Shown one piece after another: positions 1-9,493 of a stretch of 64,000 nt of DNA. How positions within the stretch are numbered: the first letter of the stretch is position 1; the number at the start of each line of letters is the position of its first letter. Source of the DNA: Zelopaecilomyces penicillatus (Eukaryota; Ascomycota; Sordariomycetes; Hypocreales; Pseudodiploosporaceae). Made by a program: the position numbers and the translations under genes. Under the pieces are notes generated by a model. That model worked only from the letters and a program-made list of their open reading frames with translations, did no database searches and had not been told where the DNA came from. The stretch covers positions 5,518,001 to 5,582,000 of the forward strand of contig VCCP01000001.1 in NCBI GenBank assembly GCA_005765155.1. The letters are read 5' to 3'.

Positions 1-671
1 ACAAAACGTGTGGAAAGACAAGACGTAAAGTATTGCAGCTGGCTAGAGGCGGTGGGCAAGGGCTTGATAGCCAAAGTTATGCTGCAGGACTAACAGCTCC
101 AAGGACAGCCTGTAGCCTGTAGGTATAAAGATGCTTCCAAGTCTTGATACTTGGAAATTCTGGCTTCACTCATGTACGTGGGTGGTATGCAAGTCACAAA
201 CTCATAAACAACATCCAGGCAGGTAGGTGTTCGGCGAATTGTCTCATTCAATGGCCAGGAGGCTGCTGTTCGTTGTAGCGCTGGAGGTTGCCAGAGTACC
301 TGCCCCACCATCCACCACCCCGCTATGATCCGCCCACCCAATGCACCAGAGTTTCCAAGTGTCGGGTCTTCGACCGACTTTTTGTCCCATCACACTCAGG
401 ACCACAACCACGCAGCAACCGTCTCGTCTGTGTTGGCGACACATCACATCTCATCATTAACAATAAAAATAACCTGGTCGAGCTAGCCATCCCGATTAGA
501 GTTTCTTTTTCGACAATTGCCGAGGCGTCTAGGGTTCAGCCCACGAATATTTCCGCCCGCTGTTGATCGAAGCTGCACAACACACGTGCACGGAACAGCC
601 TTGGGCGAAGAGAGCCCCCCCTTGTTGCTGATATCTTATTTTGGAGGAGGAGCGTCGCTGCCCAGCCCATC
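1..671. other. Upstream region of the SUZ-domain gene; no gene seen
   Basis: The reading frames here are short, mostly lack a credible ATG, and show no recognisable protein. The last 200 bases before the ATG at 672 are probably promoter and 5' leader of the SUZ-domain gene. No TATA box, tRNA or repeat stands out. Confidence 0.5.
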
Positions 672-1582
672 ATGAGCAAATCTTCAGTTCCCAACGCCTG
701 GGACGACGACGACTGGGAAGCACAGGCTGACCGACTGGCAGCGGCACCAGTGCCGCAGGAAGTGGCACCTGAGCCTCCTCTCACTAGAAAAGAACGCCTT
801 GCACAGCATACTGAAGCAAACCGCAAGCTTTGGGAGTCAGCGTAGGGAAGCCCTTTTACTTCAAGTGCCAGCAATGCATTTTCCTACCCGGCTTCTTCTA
901 CATATAGAAAACTAATTCTCCTCTATGCAGCGATACCCCAGAGCCGACCCTTCACTATGTGGAAGCAAATGGCGGCGTGCCGCTCACCACAAGTTTCAAG
1001 CCTCAAGTCAAGGTCCTGAGTCGTAAACCGGTCATCGCTAGGAGGGGTTTTGCGTCTGGCATGTTGCTAGACGACGACAACGAAGGCTCCCAGCAAGAGG
1101 CGCAGCTAAGTCCAGAGGAGATCCGCGCAAAGCAAAAGAAAGACCGTGAGGAGAAGCAACGGCGATATGAAGAAGCCAGGGCCAAAATCTTTGGCGAGTC
1201 GGTATCGTCATCTCGCGGCTCGTCACCAGGCACTGTGACACCCCCTAGATCCGACGGCCGTAACCAGCAAACCCGAGGGCGCGGACGTGGTGGAACGCAC
1301 CGGGGCAACAATACGCCTAATGCTGGCAGCCGACAGCCTGATATTCGACGACAAAACAGTAACCAGTCCAGCGGCGCCCCGTCTACACGTGAACTCTACG
1401 ATCCTAGCTATTCTCTTAAATCGGACGCTGGCGCGTCTAGACACGGAGGAGGTGATAATGGCAGTCCTGCTCGAGCACAGCCTGCACAGAACGAGCAGCA
1501 AGCAATCCGATCACCGCGAGGACCAGACGGCAGTGGGAGAGGAGGCTTTGGCTTTGCGCGCCGTGGCGCTAGAGAGTCTTGA
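672..1582 (+). CDS. SUZ-domain RNA-binding-type protein, 273 aa
   Basis: Two exons, 672-841 and 931-1582. The intron starts GTAGGG, ends CTATGCAG, and the junction restores an Ala codon. Exon 1 encodes an acidic, Trp-rich start (NAWDDDDWEAQADRLAAAP). Exon 2 carries the SUZ signature at roughly residues 80-135: VKVLSRKPVIARRG, then a charged helix, then RRYEEARAKIFG. SUZ domains are short conserved segments in eukaryotic RNA-associated proteins and are thought to bind RNA. The C-terminal half is disordered, Ser/Gly/Arg-rich and has several RG and RGG-like steps, in keeping with RNA contact. No catalytic domain is present. Its 3' end faces NAR1 with only 27 bp between the stop codons. The domain call is good; the exact role is unknown. 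Confidence 0.85.
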
Positions 1583-1609
1583 ATTAGCTTGCTTAATGCG
1601 CCAGCTAAC

Positions 1610-3337
1610 CTACCATCCGCCGCCAATCTTTCCAGCCAGCTGAACAACAGTTTCAGTGGCTGTCTCCTTTCCAACGTCGCTAATCACCTCACGATAGCTC
1701 GTGAATGCCAGTCTATCTAAGCCTATGCCAGTAACATTAGACCAGTACGCCAGGGTATCATTTATATACGACCGGGAAATGCCATCAATGACCCCCCCCG
1801 AACTCCGATCGCCGTCGGTCTGTGTATCGTCTCCTGAGAAATATGCCTCATCAATCTCAGCCAGCCAATCCTTCTGCTCCTGTGGGCCTGGCTTTTCAGG
1901 TAAACTTTTCCGTTCAATGATAACGGGATCGTCAACCTTGATTTGGCCACCGCCGTTTGTGCAGCCCCCGGGGCATGCCATAACTTCGACATAACTATAT
2001 TCAAGTGATGCCGACTTTGTTGTCGATCGCCGGGCACTCCCAACGGGTTTACCTCCCGGCATTCGAGACGGCCGGGCTGGTTTGAGTCGTCGAACCAGGT
2101 TTTGAATATTTCTGAACCCGTAGTATCGGGCGGCTTTGAAAACAGGTTCATTATCAACAGTAACAAAATATTCGACTACATCAACATTGCGACCTCGATT
2201 TATTTGGATCTGGGACCCGGGTGTTTGTGCTGCCCTTCGCTGAAGGATGTGGTGCAACAGCCCTCCAGAAGAACCAGCTAAGCGGGTTGCATTTCCGCCC
2301 CCTGTTTCTCGGAATAGATAACGGTGTAATCTTGAGTCTGGGAAAGGATTAGGCTGTGGCACCAATGCAGCTGCCTTTGGGAAATCGAAGAATTTGAGGC
2401 CTCGAGACTCAGCAAGCATCAAAACTTCTTTGCTTGTGATGACACAGTCAACATCTCGGACACCCCGCCCAGGCCTGCCAGAGCCAGCCCAAACCTCGTC
2501 TGTCAGTTCCTCCCGGCTGGCCTCCAACTTTTTATCAAAACATGGCATCACGGCGAGATGCCAGATTCGGCTTGGCGGGATACCAAGCTTTCGACTAAGT
2601 GTCGTTTTGACGAGGGTGCCCATCAAAGCTTGGGGTGACTTGACCCTAGATAAATGTGGTAGGACGTATGGATGGGTCTTTTCTGCATAGCATACCCAAC
2701 CAGGGCAGGAGGCGGCGAGTATAGGATTTGATGGCGCAGAAACACCAGGTCTTGAAGTCACAAGAACCTCGTCGGCCCCAAGTACGAGGGTCATTTCTCT
2801 CGCAGCATTGGTGTCCACAACCCAGGTAAACTGATTATTCCATGTCCCGCCGTTCGCCAGACCACCTGGCCCCCTTAGAAGGCCCTCTAGCATATAGCCT
2901 GCCTGGCTCTCTGATACATCAGGCCCACATGCGGCAGCCAGATTGGCCCTCGTCTGAGGGCTAACGCTGGCGACAAAGAGCTTCGCATCCTCGTTTTCAA
3001 GGCCCTCCACGTGAAATTGGCCTAATGCATCCGGCCCTAAGATGCGCAGCGCAGGAGCGGCATCTAAAGTCGAGAGCACCTCGGCGTGGCTCTGTAGACT
3101 AACAAGCACAGCTTCGGCGGATGTGACGCAGCCAGAGCAGGCGAGGCAATCAGTCAGAGATATCTGGGCTGGTGTGGCGGCGGATGAGGATGCCTGGTAC
3201 TGGCCATCGAGAATAACTTCCGTTTCGTTGGCGGACTGCGGGGGAGGGGCGGCGGGGAGGGTTTCGACAGGTTTGATGCAGGCGACGCCGGGTGAGATGA
3301 AGTCGTTGAGATCGTCGGCAGAGAGTATAGCACTCAT
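1610..3337 (-). CDS. NAR1: Cytosolic Fe-S cluster assembly factor Nar1, 575 aa
   Basis: Intronless. Nar1 is the iron-only-hydrogenase-like protein of the CIA machinery; it passes [4Fe-4S] clusters from the Cfd1-Nbp35 scaffold to the Cia1-Cia2-Met18 targeting complex in cytosol and nucleus. The N-terminal cluster cysteines are visible as C20 (GVACIKP) and C64, C67, C70 (DCLACSGC). The hydrogenase-like cysteines appear in CPGWVCYAEK, MPCFDKK and ACPGGCTNGGGQ. The protein ends in Trp (GGGW); a terminal aromatic residue is known in Nar1 and CIA clients as a targeting-complex contact. It is longer than the yeast protein because of a low-complexity insert before residue 60 and another near residue 430, as usual in filamentous fungi. 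The ATG at 3337 places C20 at the expected distance from the start. Confidence 0.95.
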   Translation of the reverse strand: MSAILSADDLNDFISPGVACIKPVETLPAAPPPQSANETEVILDGQYQASSSAATPAQISLTDCLACSGCVTSAEAVLVSLQSHAEVLSTLDAAPALRILGPDALGQFHVEGLENEDAKLFVASVSPQTRANLAAACGPDVSESQAGYMLEGLLRGPGGLANGGTWNNQFTWVVDTNAAREMTLVLGADEVLVTSRPGVSAPSNPILAASCPGWVCYAEKTHPYVLPHLSRVKSPQALMGTLVKTTLSRKLGIPPSRIWHLAVMPCFDKKLEASREELTDEVWAGSGRPGRGVRDVDCVITSKEVLMLAESRGLKFFDFPKAAALVPQPNPFPDSRLHRYLFRETGGGNATRLAGSSGGLLHHILQRRAAQTPGSQIQINRGRNVDVVEYFVTVDNEPVFKAARYYGFRNIQNLVRRLKPARPSRMPGGKPVGSARRSTTKSASLEYSYVEVMACPGGCTNGGGQIKVDDPVIIERKSLPEKPGPQEQKDWLAEIDEAYFSGDDTQTDGDRSSGGVIDGISRSYINDTLAYWSNVTGIGLDRLAFTSYREVISDVGKETATETVVQLAGKIGGGW

Positions 3338-4142
3338 GATGCCTGCCGGCGAGCCGCTTGAGGTGGCAGCTCAAGAAACGTATTGATGGGCGTCGAGTGC
3401 TCGCAATATTTGTCGGGTTGCGCGTGGCAAAGTGCAGGTAGTGGTGGGGGGGCAAATGTGTTCACTGTCGTACCCAATGGAGATGCTAGATGGGTGTTAA
3501 ATAAGATGTCGCGAAATAGCAAGTCGTAAATCTGGAAGAATAGATATGAAGAAGAAGCAGCAGGCTGCAATCTGAAATCAAACCTGGCGGGAAGATTAAA
3601 AAAGGCAGCTTGTAATAAGTTGATAGTGGCAACGCACCGTCTAGGCTACTGCGCAATAAAAAGTCGAGGATTAAAAATGCATGGCGTAGTGAACCCCACA
3701 GATAGCGAGATCGGCGCCAGCACAGTGGGTGAATGGGGCTGGAATTTCTAGCGGGCCGTGGCCTGAAATTGTGTTGATACATTACTACATACACCACCTA
3801 TGACCAAGTTCCATGAAATACCTACTAACTTACTTCCCTTGCTTTATCGCTGCCAATTCCGAATGCCGATTTAGAGAGCCCCAAAAGAATAAAAAGAAAA
3901 TCAGGCAAAAGAAACAAGAGAGAGAACGAAACCCCGCTCTGATCAGCCTCTTTGCCCTATCTACCCCCAGAAAAACTCCCAAAACTCCTTCTCTCCAAAC
4001 CGAAGGGGGGGGGGGGAAGTGCCATGAAGCATCAGCACTCCATGGATTCCACCAAAAGTTTGGATAACGTCATGTCATGTTACTTTTGCCATCTAGCCCG
4101 TGACAATATATTTCTGTAAAAGTAATGGAGCTGGGGGGCATG
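3338..4142. other. Gap between NAR1 promoter and the zinc-finger gene; G12 tract
   Basis: This holds the NAR1 upstream region and the 3' flank of the C2H2 gene. A run of 12 G lies at about 4005-4016, preceded by an A-rich purine stretch around 3885-3930. The plus-strand frame at 3813-4067 is low-complexity Lys/Gln/Arg and is not credible as a gene. Confidence 0.45.
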
Positions 4143-5321
4143 CTATGCCACTGTTGTCTCCATGGCATCTTCACCGTTGGTCGATGCGATTGCTGCGTTG
4201 TCCTCATTGACGCCGTTCGCCTGCTTTTCCTCTTTTGAGTCGGACGAGGGCAGCTGCACGTCGGCGATGCCGCTGAGAATGGCTTGACGGCGTTCGTGCC
4301 AGTCGACCTCGGTCTCGATGACTTGTGATAAGAGGACTTCTTTCTCTAGCCACTCTTTGTAGTATATCTCTTCCCAATCTTTGCATTCCTTCTTCAATGC
4401 TTCGCCAACGTCTTCTGTCCACTTCGTCTCCCAGTAGCACTTGCGATAGAGCTTCTTCAAGTCATACGTCAATTCTTCATCCGTAAACATCTCGCTGGGG
4501 AGCACTGTGAAGTAGAGGATATTTTCTGCCTCGCCCGATTCATTGTCCTGTCCTGCGCCGTGTGACTGGGGTGTTTTGATAATGATCTTAAGCTTTCCGG
4601 TTCGCCCCGTTGGTCCTGATTGCATAGATTTGGGAACGGGATCGGATGGGCGCAAAGCCTCTGTTTCGTGAACAGTGCGCATGTGTTTGGCTAGAGCATC
4701 GGATCTGGTGAAAGAACGATCGCATTCTGTAGGCAGAGCAGGTTAGTATTGAAAATAGACTTTGACAAACAACATATGAGAGCCTTGTGAGATTGTCGGC
4801 TTACCTGGTAGATAGCAGTAAAAGGGCTTCTCCCGCGTGTGACTTCTCATATGTGCTTTGAGTGCATAACCACTGGCATGCGGTAGACCCTTCCTATTGC
4901 AGCTCTTCCACTCGCAAGTGTATTTCTTCTGCCGGTTTTCGATATGCGAGTTGTGGATATGCTCAACAAGCCTGTCCATATTCTTCTGGTCGCCGGCCGG
5001 ACACCCATCCCAGTCGCAAACTGTTACCTGGTCTTGAAAATCCTCCTCATCGAGCCTCGCATTCACCGGCGAGCTGGGAATATCGCCCGATGTGTCTGAT
5101 GAGATATCAGACATGCCCTCCAGGACATCCGGCTCAGGGACGGGCTCGTGTTCCGCGTCAGGGACAACGGCTGATGACGCGGTCGACCTGGCATCGACCT
5201 TTTGCCTCTTGGACGGACGAAGCGTTGATTCATCGTAGTCGTGGCCATCTTCCTCGTAATGTTCTGATGATTCTGTGGGCGATGACAATGGCGAATCCGG
5301 GGGAGAGTAACCGCGTGCCAT
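4143..5321 (-). CDS. C2H2 zinc-finger protein, INO80-complex Iec1-like, 366 aa
   Basis: Two exons, 4805-5321 and 4143-4726. The intron (GTAAGC...TACAG) falls inside the third finger, and splicing restores CYLPECDRSFTRSDAL. The N-terminus is acidic and Ser/Pro-rich with a basic patch (RPSKRQKVDAR). Three C2H2 units follow at about residues 100-195: CDWDGCPAG..., CEWKSCNRKG...HMRSHT and CYLPEC...HMRTVH. The C-terminal part has a conserved-looking block (KLKIIIKTPQ, then YDLKKLYRKCYWETKWTED and DWEEIYYKEWLEKEVLL). This layout resembles fission-yeast Iec1, the zinc-finger subunit of the INO80 chromatin remodeller. The resemblance is from memory; a different GLI-like transcription factor is the main alternative. 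Confidence 0.75.
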
Positions 5322-6130
5322 TGTTGCGCGTCTGGCTAAGGCTAGGTGGGTTGCTGCACAAAGAGTCCAAAAGGCAAGAGTTGTGCAACCCTTGGGGAAG
5401 AGGTATTAGATGATCGCTTTGGGAGCAGATTGGAAGATGGACCTGGATACCGCGATCGATAATTCGGGTGAAGGAATTTGCGAAGCGACGGGGATTCGTT
5501 GGTGAGATGCAATTTAAAAAGTTCAAAACTTGAAGCCTACTTGCTAGCTAGAAATTGTCCAGCCGTAGGGGGAAGCTACCGCGACAGCGATGGATGCGCA
5601 GCACAGTGTGAGCATCACCGCAGTATTCTGTCCCGATATTCAGTGCTGTAATTACTTGCAGCAAACCAAACATCATATCTTCCCCTATTGAAAGTCAACA
5701 GCACAGCAACAGAGGAAAAATATATTTTACTTCGTGTCACATTCATTCAAGTCGATATAAAGTTCATCCTGCGCGATAATTCAAATTTCAATTCGGTACA
5801 TGGTTCGACTTAGGTAACGACAATTGAAGGATGCAAAATATGACGACAACTCATGCATTTGTATGGACAACAGTTCAAGTGCGTAACAAACAGGCTGAAT
5901 ACTTTTTCATTCTCAATCTATCTACTTCAAAACAGCCAAAAGATGCCAAAATACCTCTCTTCAACTCCTAGCGTCATAAAATCTCGTTCGTAGCGCAAAG
6001 GCGCATAAAAAAAAATCAGGATAAGAAGGGCTCTAGGCCGGCGCTCACCCATCCAGTGTGGATGAATTCAAAAGCGCAAGCCCAAGCTGGTAAACCGATG
6101 CACCTGACAGGGGTTTGTTGGTCTAGATGT
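5322..6130. other. Intergenic region between the zinc-finger gene and ARO3
   Basis: About 0.8 kb, AT-rich in 5640-5960, containing the promoter of the zinc-finger gene and the 3' flank of ARO3. No frame, RNA gene or ordered repeat was found. Confidence 0.45.
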
Positions 6131-7471
6131 TTACGCATTTCCATTGACGCCAAGAACCTGCCGCCGCTGCTTGATGGCAGCAGCCAGATTGTCCAACACT
6201 GTCTCGGTATCCTGCCAGTGAATGCAGGCGTCGGTGATGCTTACGCCGTGTTTCAGTCCTGACTTGCCTTCTGCAGGTACTTTCTGATTGCCTGTTTTGA
6301 TTTTGTTAGTATGAGGAATTGAAATGATAGAGCGTAGGAAGTCTTGGGGGAGTTTGTTGGCCACACTTACCCTCGCCGATATTGCTCTCAATCATGACTC
6401 CGATAATGGCCGTCTCGCCCTTGGCAATCTGCTCGGCCACATTGGCTGCCACCTTTGGCTGATTCTTGTGATCCTTGTTGGAGTTGCCGTGGCTACAATC
6501 CACCATCAAACGCTGTGGTAGCCCCTTCTTTTCAACGGCCGCCTTGGCCTCGGCGATGCTCTCGGCATCAAAGTTGGTGCCCTTGGTGCCACCTCGCAAG
6601 ATGATGAAGCAGTCATCGTTGCCTGTAGTGCCAACGATAGCTACCACACCAGGCTTTGTGACGGAAAGGAAGTGATGGGGGTGCTTGACGGCGCCAATGG
6701 CATCAATGGCGACACCGAGGGAGCCATCGGTGCCGTTCTTGAAGCCAACTGGGAAACTCAAGCCGCTGGCCAGCTCACGGTGCAGCTGGCTCTCTGTTGT
6801 CCGCGCTCCAATGGCGCCGACGGACAGAAGATCGGCAAGGAACTGGGGGGAAATGGTATCCAGCATCTCACTCGCAAGAGGCATGCCCTTGGCCGTCAGG
6901 TCGACGAACAGCTGGCGGGACAAGCGCAGTCCCTTGTTGATCTTGAAGCTGCCATCAATATCTGGGTCGTTGATCAAACCCTTCCATCCAACTGTTGTGC
7001 GGGGCTTCTCGAGGTAGGATCGCATGACAATGACAAGCTCATCCTTGTGCTTCTCCTTGGCCTGGAGCAAGAGGTCGCAGTAGGTGAGGGCAGCCTCGGG
7101 GTCGTGGATGGAACAAGGGCCGACGATGACAAGAAGCCGGTGCTTCTCATCGGTCTTGTTGACAACGGCGACGACTTCGTTACGGCCCTCCAGAACCGTC
7201 TTCTTGGACTCTGGGGACTGGGGGATCTCATGTTGGAGCAGATCGGGTGGGGTTAGAGGATTGTATCCGCGGACTGGACACTTGAATTAGACGGAATCTG
7301 GAATAGAGCATCAAGAGGACGCGGAAACGGGGAAAAACTAACTTCTCCAATCCTCTGAATCGGCTTGGTTGCCGACATTTTTGTTTTCAATGTAGAACTG
7401 GAGTGAACTTTTCGTGAGTCACCCCGCCATCATCATCATCGAGGGGCAGGCCAGCAACATACCGATGACAT
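6131..7471 (-). CDS. ARO3: 3-deoxy-7-phosphoheptulonate (DAHP) synthase, ARO3 type, 375 aa
   Basis: This enzyme condenses phosphoenolpyruvate and erythrose 4-phosphate in the first step of the shikimate pathway. Four exons are inferred: 7463-7471 (only M-S-S), 7343-7397, 6371-7273 and 6131-6291. The spliced start reads MSS then FYIENKNVGNQADSEDWR and IRGYNPLTPPDLLQHEIP. An alternative ATG at 7378 needs a weaker acceptor and loses this conserved block. Family motifs include VGPCSIHDP, RSYLEKPRTTVGWKGL, GAIGARTTESQLHRELASG, GFKNGTDGS and DCSHGNSNKDHKNQP. DWRIRGYNPLTPPDLL and FLSVTKPGVVAIVGT look closer to the phenylalanine-inhibited yeast Aro3 than to Aro4; this is inference. A perfect Gcn4/Cpc1-type site (TGAGTCA) lies in the first intron. 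Confidence 0.93.
7415..7421. promoter_or_regulatory. Gcn4/Cpc1-type site TGACTCA in ARO3 intron 1
   Basis: The plus strand reads TGAGTCA, the exact complement of the general amino-acid-control element. It lies 50-56 bp downstream of the inferred ATG, inside intron 1, and overlaps the expected branch-site zone. Aromatic biosynthesis genes are classic targets of this control. Chance occurrence is possible, since a 7-mer is expected a few times in this window; another copy occurs at 34915-34921 with no obvious target. Confidence 0.4.
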
Positions 7472-9493
7472 GGTGTCTGGACTGTGGAGTTGGAATGGGA
7501 CGAACAGACGATAAACGTCAATTGGTAATCTAGCTCAAGGAATGGTGTTTCTTCAAATCTGATGTCGATGTGACGAGGACGTGTGGTTTCTCAGATTATC
7601 GCCGTAAAAAAAAAAATAGCTTGAAGGTTGAAACTTGGAAGTGCTAGGGCATGAACGGGAGCCTCCGCAAAACATGTGAGATACACGGACACTACAGGAT
7701 GATACCGTACACTAAAATTACAGGCCTGAGAATTTTCAATGGACGATCCCCCTGCGCGATGACCTACTGGCTTGTTCCACCACTTTCACACTGGTTTGAC
7801 TGACTCTTGTTGCTCGTTTGTACAGCCAATCCATCCATCCATACATCCCAGCGCCGGCGTCGGCGGCGGCGGCGTGGTGAGAGGCTACCACACCAAAAAG
7901 AGGGGCTGGGTAGGGGGGGGGGGGGGACCTGGAGGAACGACAACAAACTAAATTGGTATTTTGCGCAATTGTCTCGCCCATGATTGGCGACAGTAAAACA
8001 TGTGCCAGCCCACTAATATTGTCCGCTGCCGTCATAATACCATTGCGTGCAGGGGAGGGGAGGGCTGCCAACTTAGTAAGTGCTCGCGAGGTCTCCAGGT
8101 CGCGGCAGTTGGAAGCTAGAGAGGGGGAGGTTGACATAACTTTGGCCTCAATCTCATTGCTCTGCAAGCCTTGTCGAGCATCTGCTCGGACACACGGAAT
8201 TCCCGTCCACTCCGTAATCATATCTCTTCCCTTCCCTTCTCTTACCTACCTACCTACCTACACACAGGCTGACAGGCACGCGGAGAAAGAACAGACTTGG
8301 ACAGCCAACTCTACCCATGGTATGTGATAGAGTCGCACTTGAGGCTGTTCTGATCCTAACTCCGACTCCTTCGGGCTTATTGCAGGGATGGAGAGTCATG
8401 GCAAACGCTCCCACAGATTAGCTCGGCGTAATAATAGCACCCTTTCAGCCATCAATCGGGTGGACTTTCCGGGCGATCCATACCACCCTTTGATTGAATC
8501 CACCCAGGCTTTTCTCGACTTTTCTCTGTTGATATTTCATGACAACAGACGAGCTTCTACTACTGATAACACAAGGCAGTCGTGAAGAAGGCAAGGAAAA
8601 GAAACATGAATTCAAAGAAAAGCGTAGCGTGTCAACAACATCAACTCTATGACCATATCGTAAATGGATCCGACATCGCTGCTTTGCTGCACGCACCCTG
8701 ACAAGGAACCCTCAATGAAGCCTTGCAGCTTGCCATCATCCAGCCTCGCACATACATGCATATCAACTTATTACTCAAGCTGCATAGATCATAACAATGG
8801 CGCCATCGAACACACTTGCTTGCTTCGCTTGACTACACAACGTCCCGAGACGCAGAACGAGATTATGACCCCTTGCGGCTACGGACAAGGGTCTCTCGCT
8901 GGTCAGGTCGGAGTTGGATCGGCAGCTTATGTTTAGTATCTGGGGCAAGCGTAACCTTAAAACAGTAATTTCGAGATTCGAGAGGCCGGCAGTATTATTA
9001 TTACCATCTTTCGTAATCCGCACATATCCCTTCTTGTCCAAGCGGGCTGTTGAAATGGCTGACACAAAAGCGGCCATGGCTCTCCGATTGACATCAATGT
9101 CTGTCCATCTATTTGCATTATTGTGCGGTATCCGTACACATCACATGTACATTCTCTGCAGGGCTTTCCCTACCGTATTTGGTCTCGGCAAGAACTCTGA
9201 ATGGCTCCGTCTGGTTTCGGATGTGGCCTGTCCTGATTGGTTGCATCCCATCGAATACTACCAGAATAAATTCTATAGAGTTTCATGAAATGGACGTGGT
9301 GAAAGGAGCCGTTTATTGCAAGTCTTTTGTCTTTAGTATTCGTAAATGATCAGTTGGATCATGTTGGCATCCCCCTCGACAGCTTAGGCTTGTATTGATC
9401 TCGAATACTTGCTGCATATAAACCGGAATCACTTGCTCCTTATTTGAGAGCTCCTCTTGGTCAAAGGTACAGAATCGCAAAAGCTCGTCTTTG
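7472..9493. other. 2-kb gap upstream of ARO3; homopolymer and microsatellite tracts
   Basis: This contains the ARO3 promoter and the 3' flank of the cyclophilin gene. Visible structure: GGC-type repeats near 7857-7876, CCAT repeats near 7829-7845, a run of 14 G at 7913-7926 and CTAC repeats near 8243-8262. The only gene-like signal is the spliced frame at 7980-8585, listed separately. From 8600 to 9490 nothing convincing was seen. Confidence 0.45.
7980..8585 (+). CDS. Possible orphan spliced ORF, 179 aa, function unknown
   Basis: A well-formed intron sits at 8320-8385: donor GTATGT, branch-like CTAAC at 8356-8360, acceptor TTGCAG. It joins two frames in phase: 7980-8319 and 8386-8585. The product shows no recognised family, signal peptide or membrane helix; the second exon begins MESHGKRSHRLARRNN. 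It is oriented away from ARO3 and could share its promoter. Unequal support: the splice signals are good, but the first exon is low-complexity in places (the CTAC repeat is translated) and no conserved motif is seen. It could equally be a spliced non-coding RNA or a leader of an unseen transcript. Confidence 0.3.

Noticed and set aside
3813..4067. 84-codon frame with Lys/Gln/Arg-rich middle
   Set aside because: The composition follows an A-rich purine tract and a poly-G run; no conserved feature.
6672..7256. 194-codon plus-strand frame antisense to ARO3
   Set aside because: Shadow of the strongly codon-biased ARO3 exon.
7343..7378. ATG at 7378 as the ARO3 start
   Set aside because: It gives a 12-codon exon with no family match, while the other frame gives the conserved Aro3 N-terminus with correct phases.
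7913..7926. G14 and other homopolymer or microsatellite tracts (also 4005-4016, 8243-8262, 22403-22421)
   Set aside because: Ordinary simple repeats in intergenic DNA; no sign of function.
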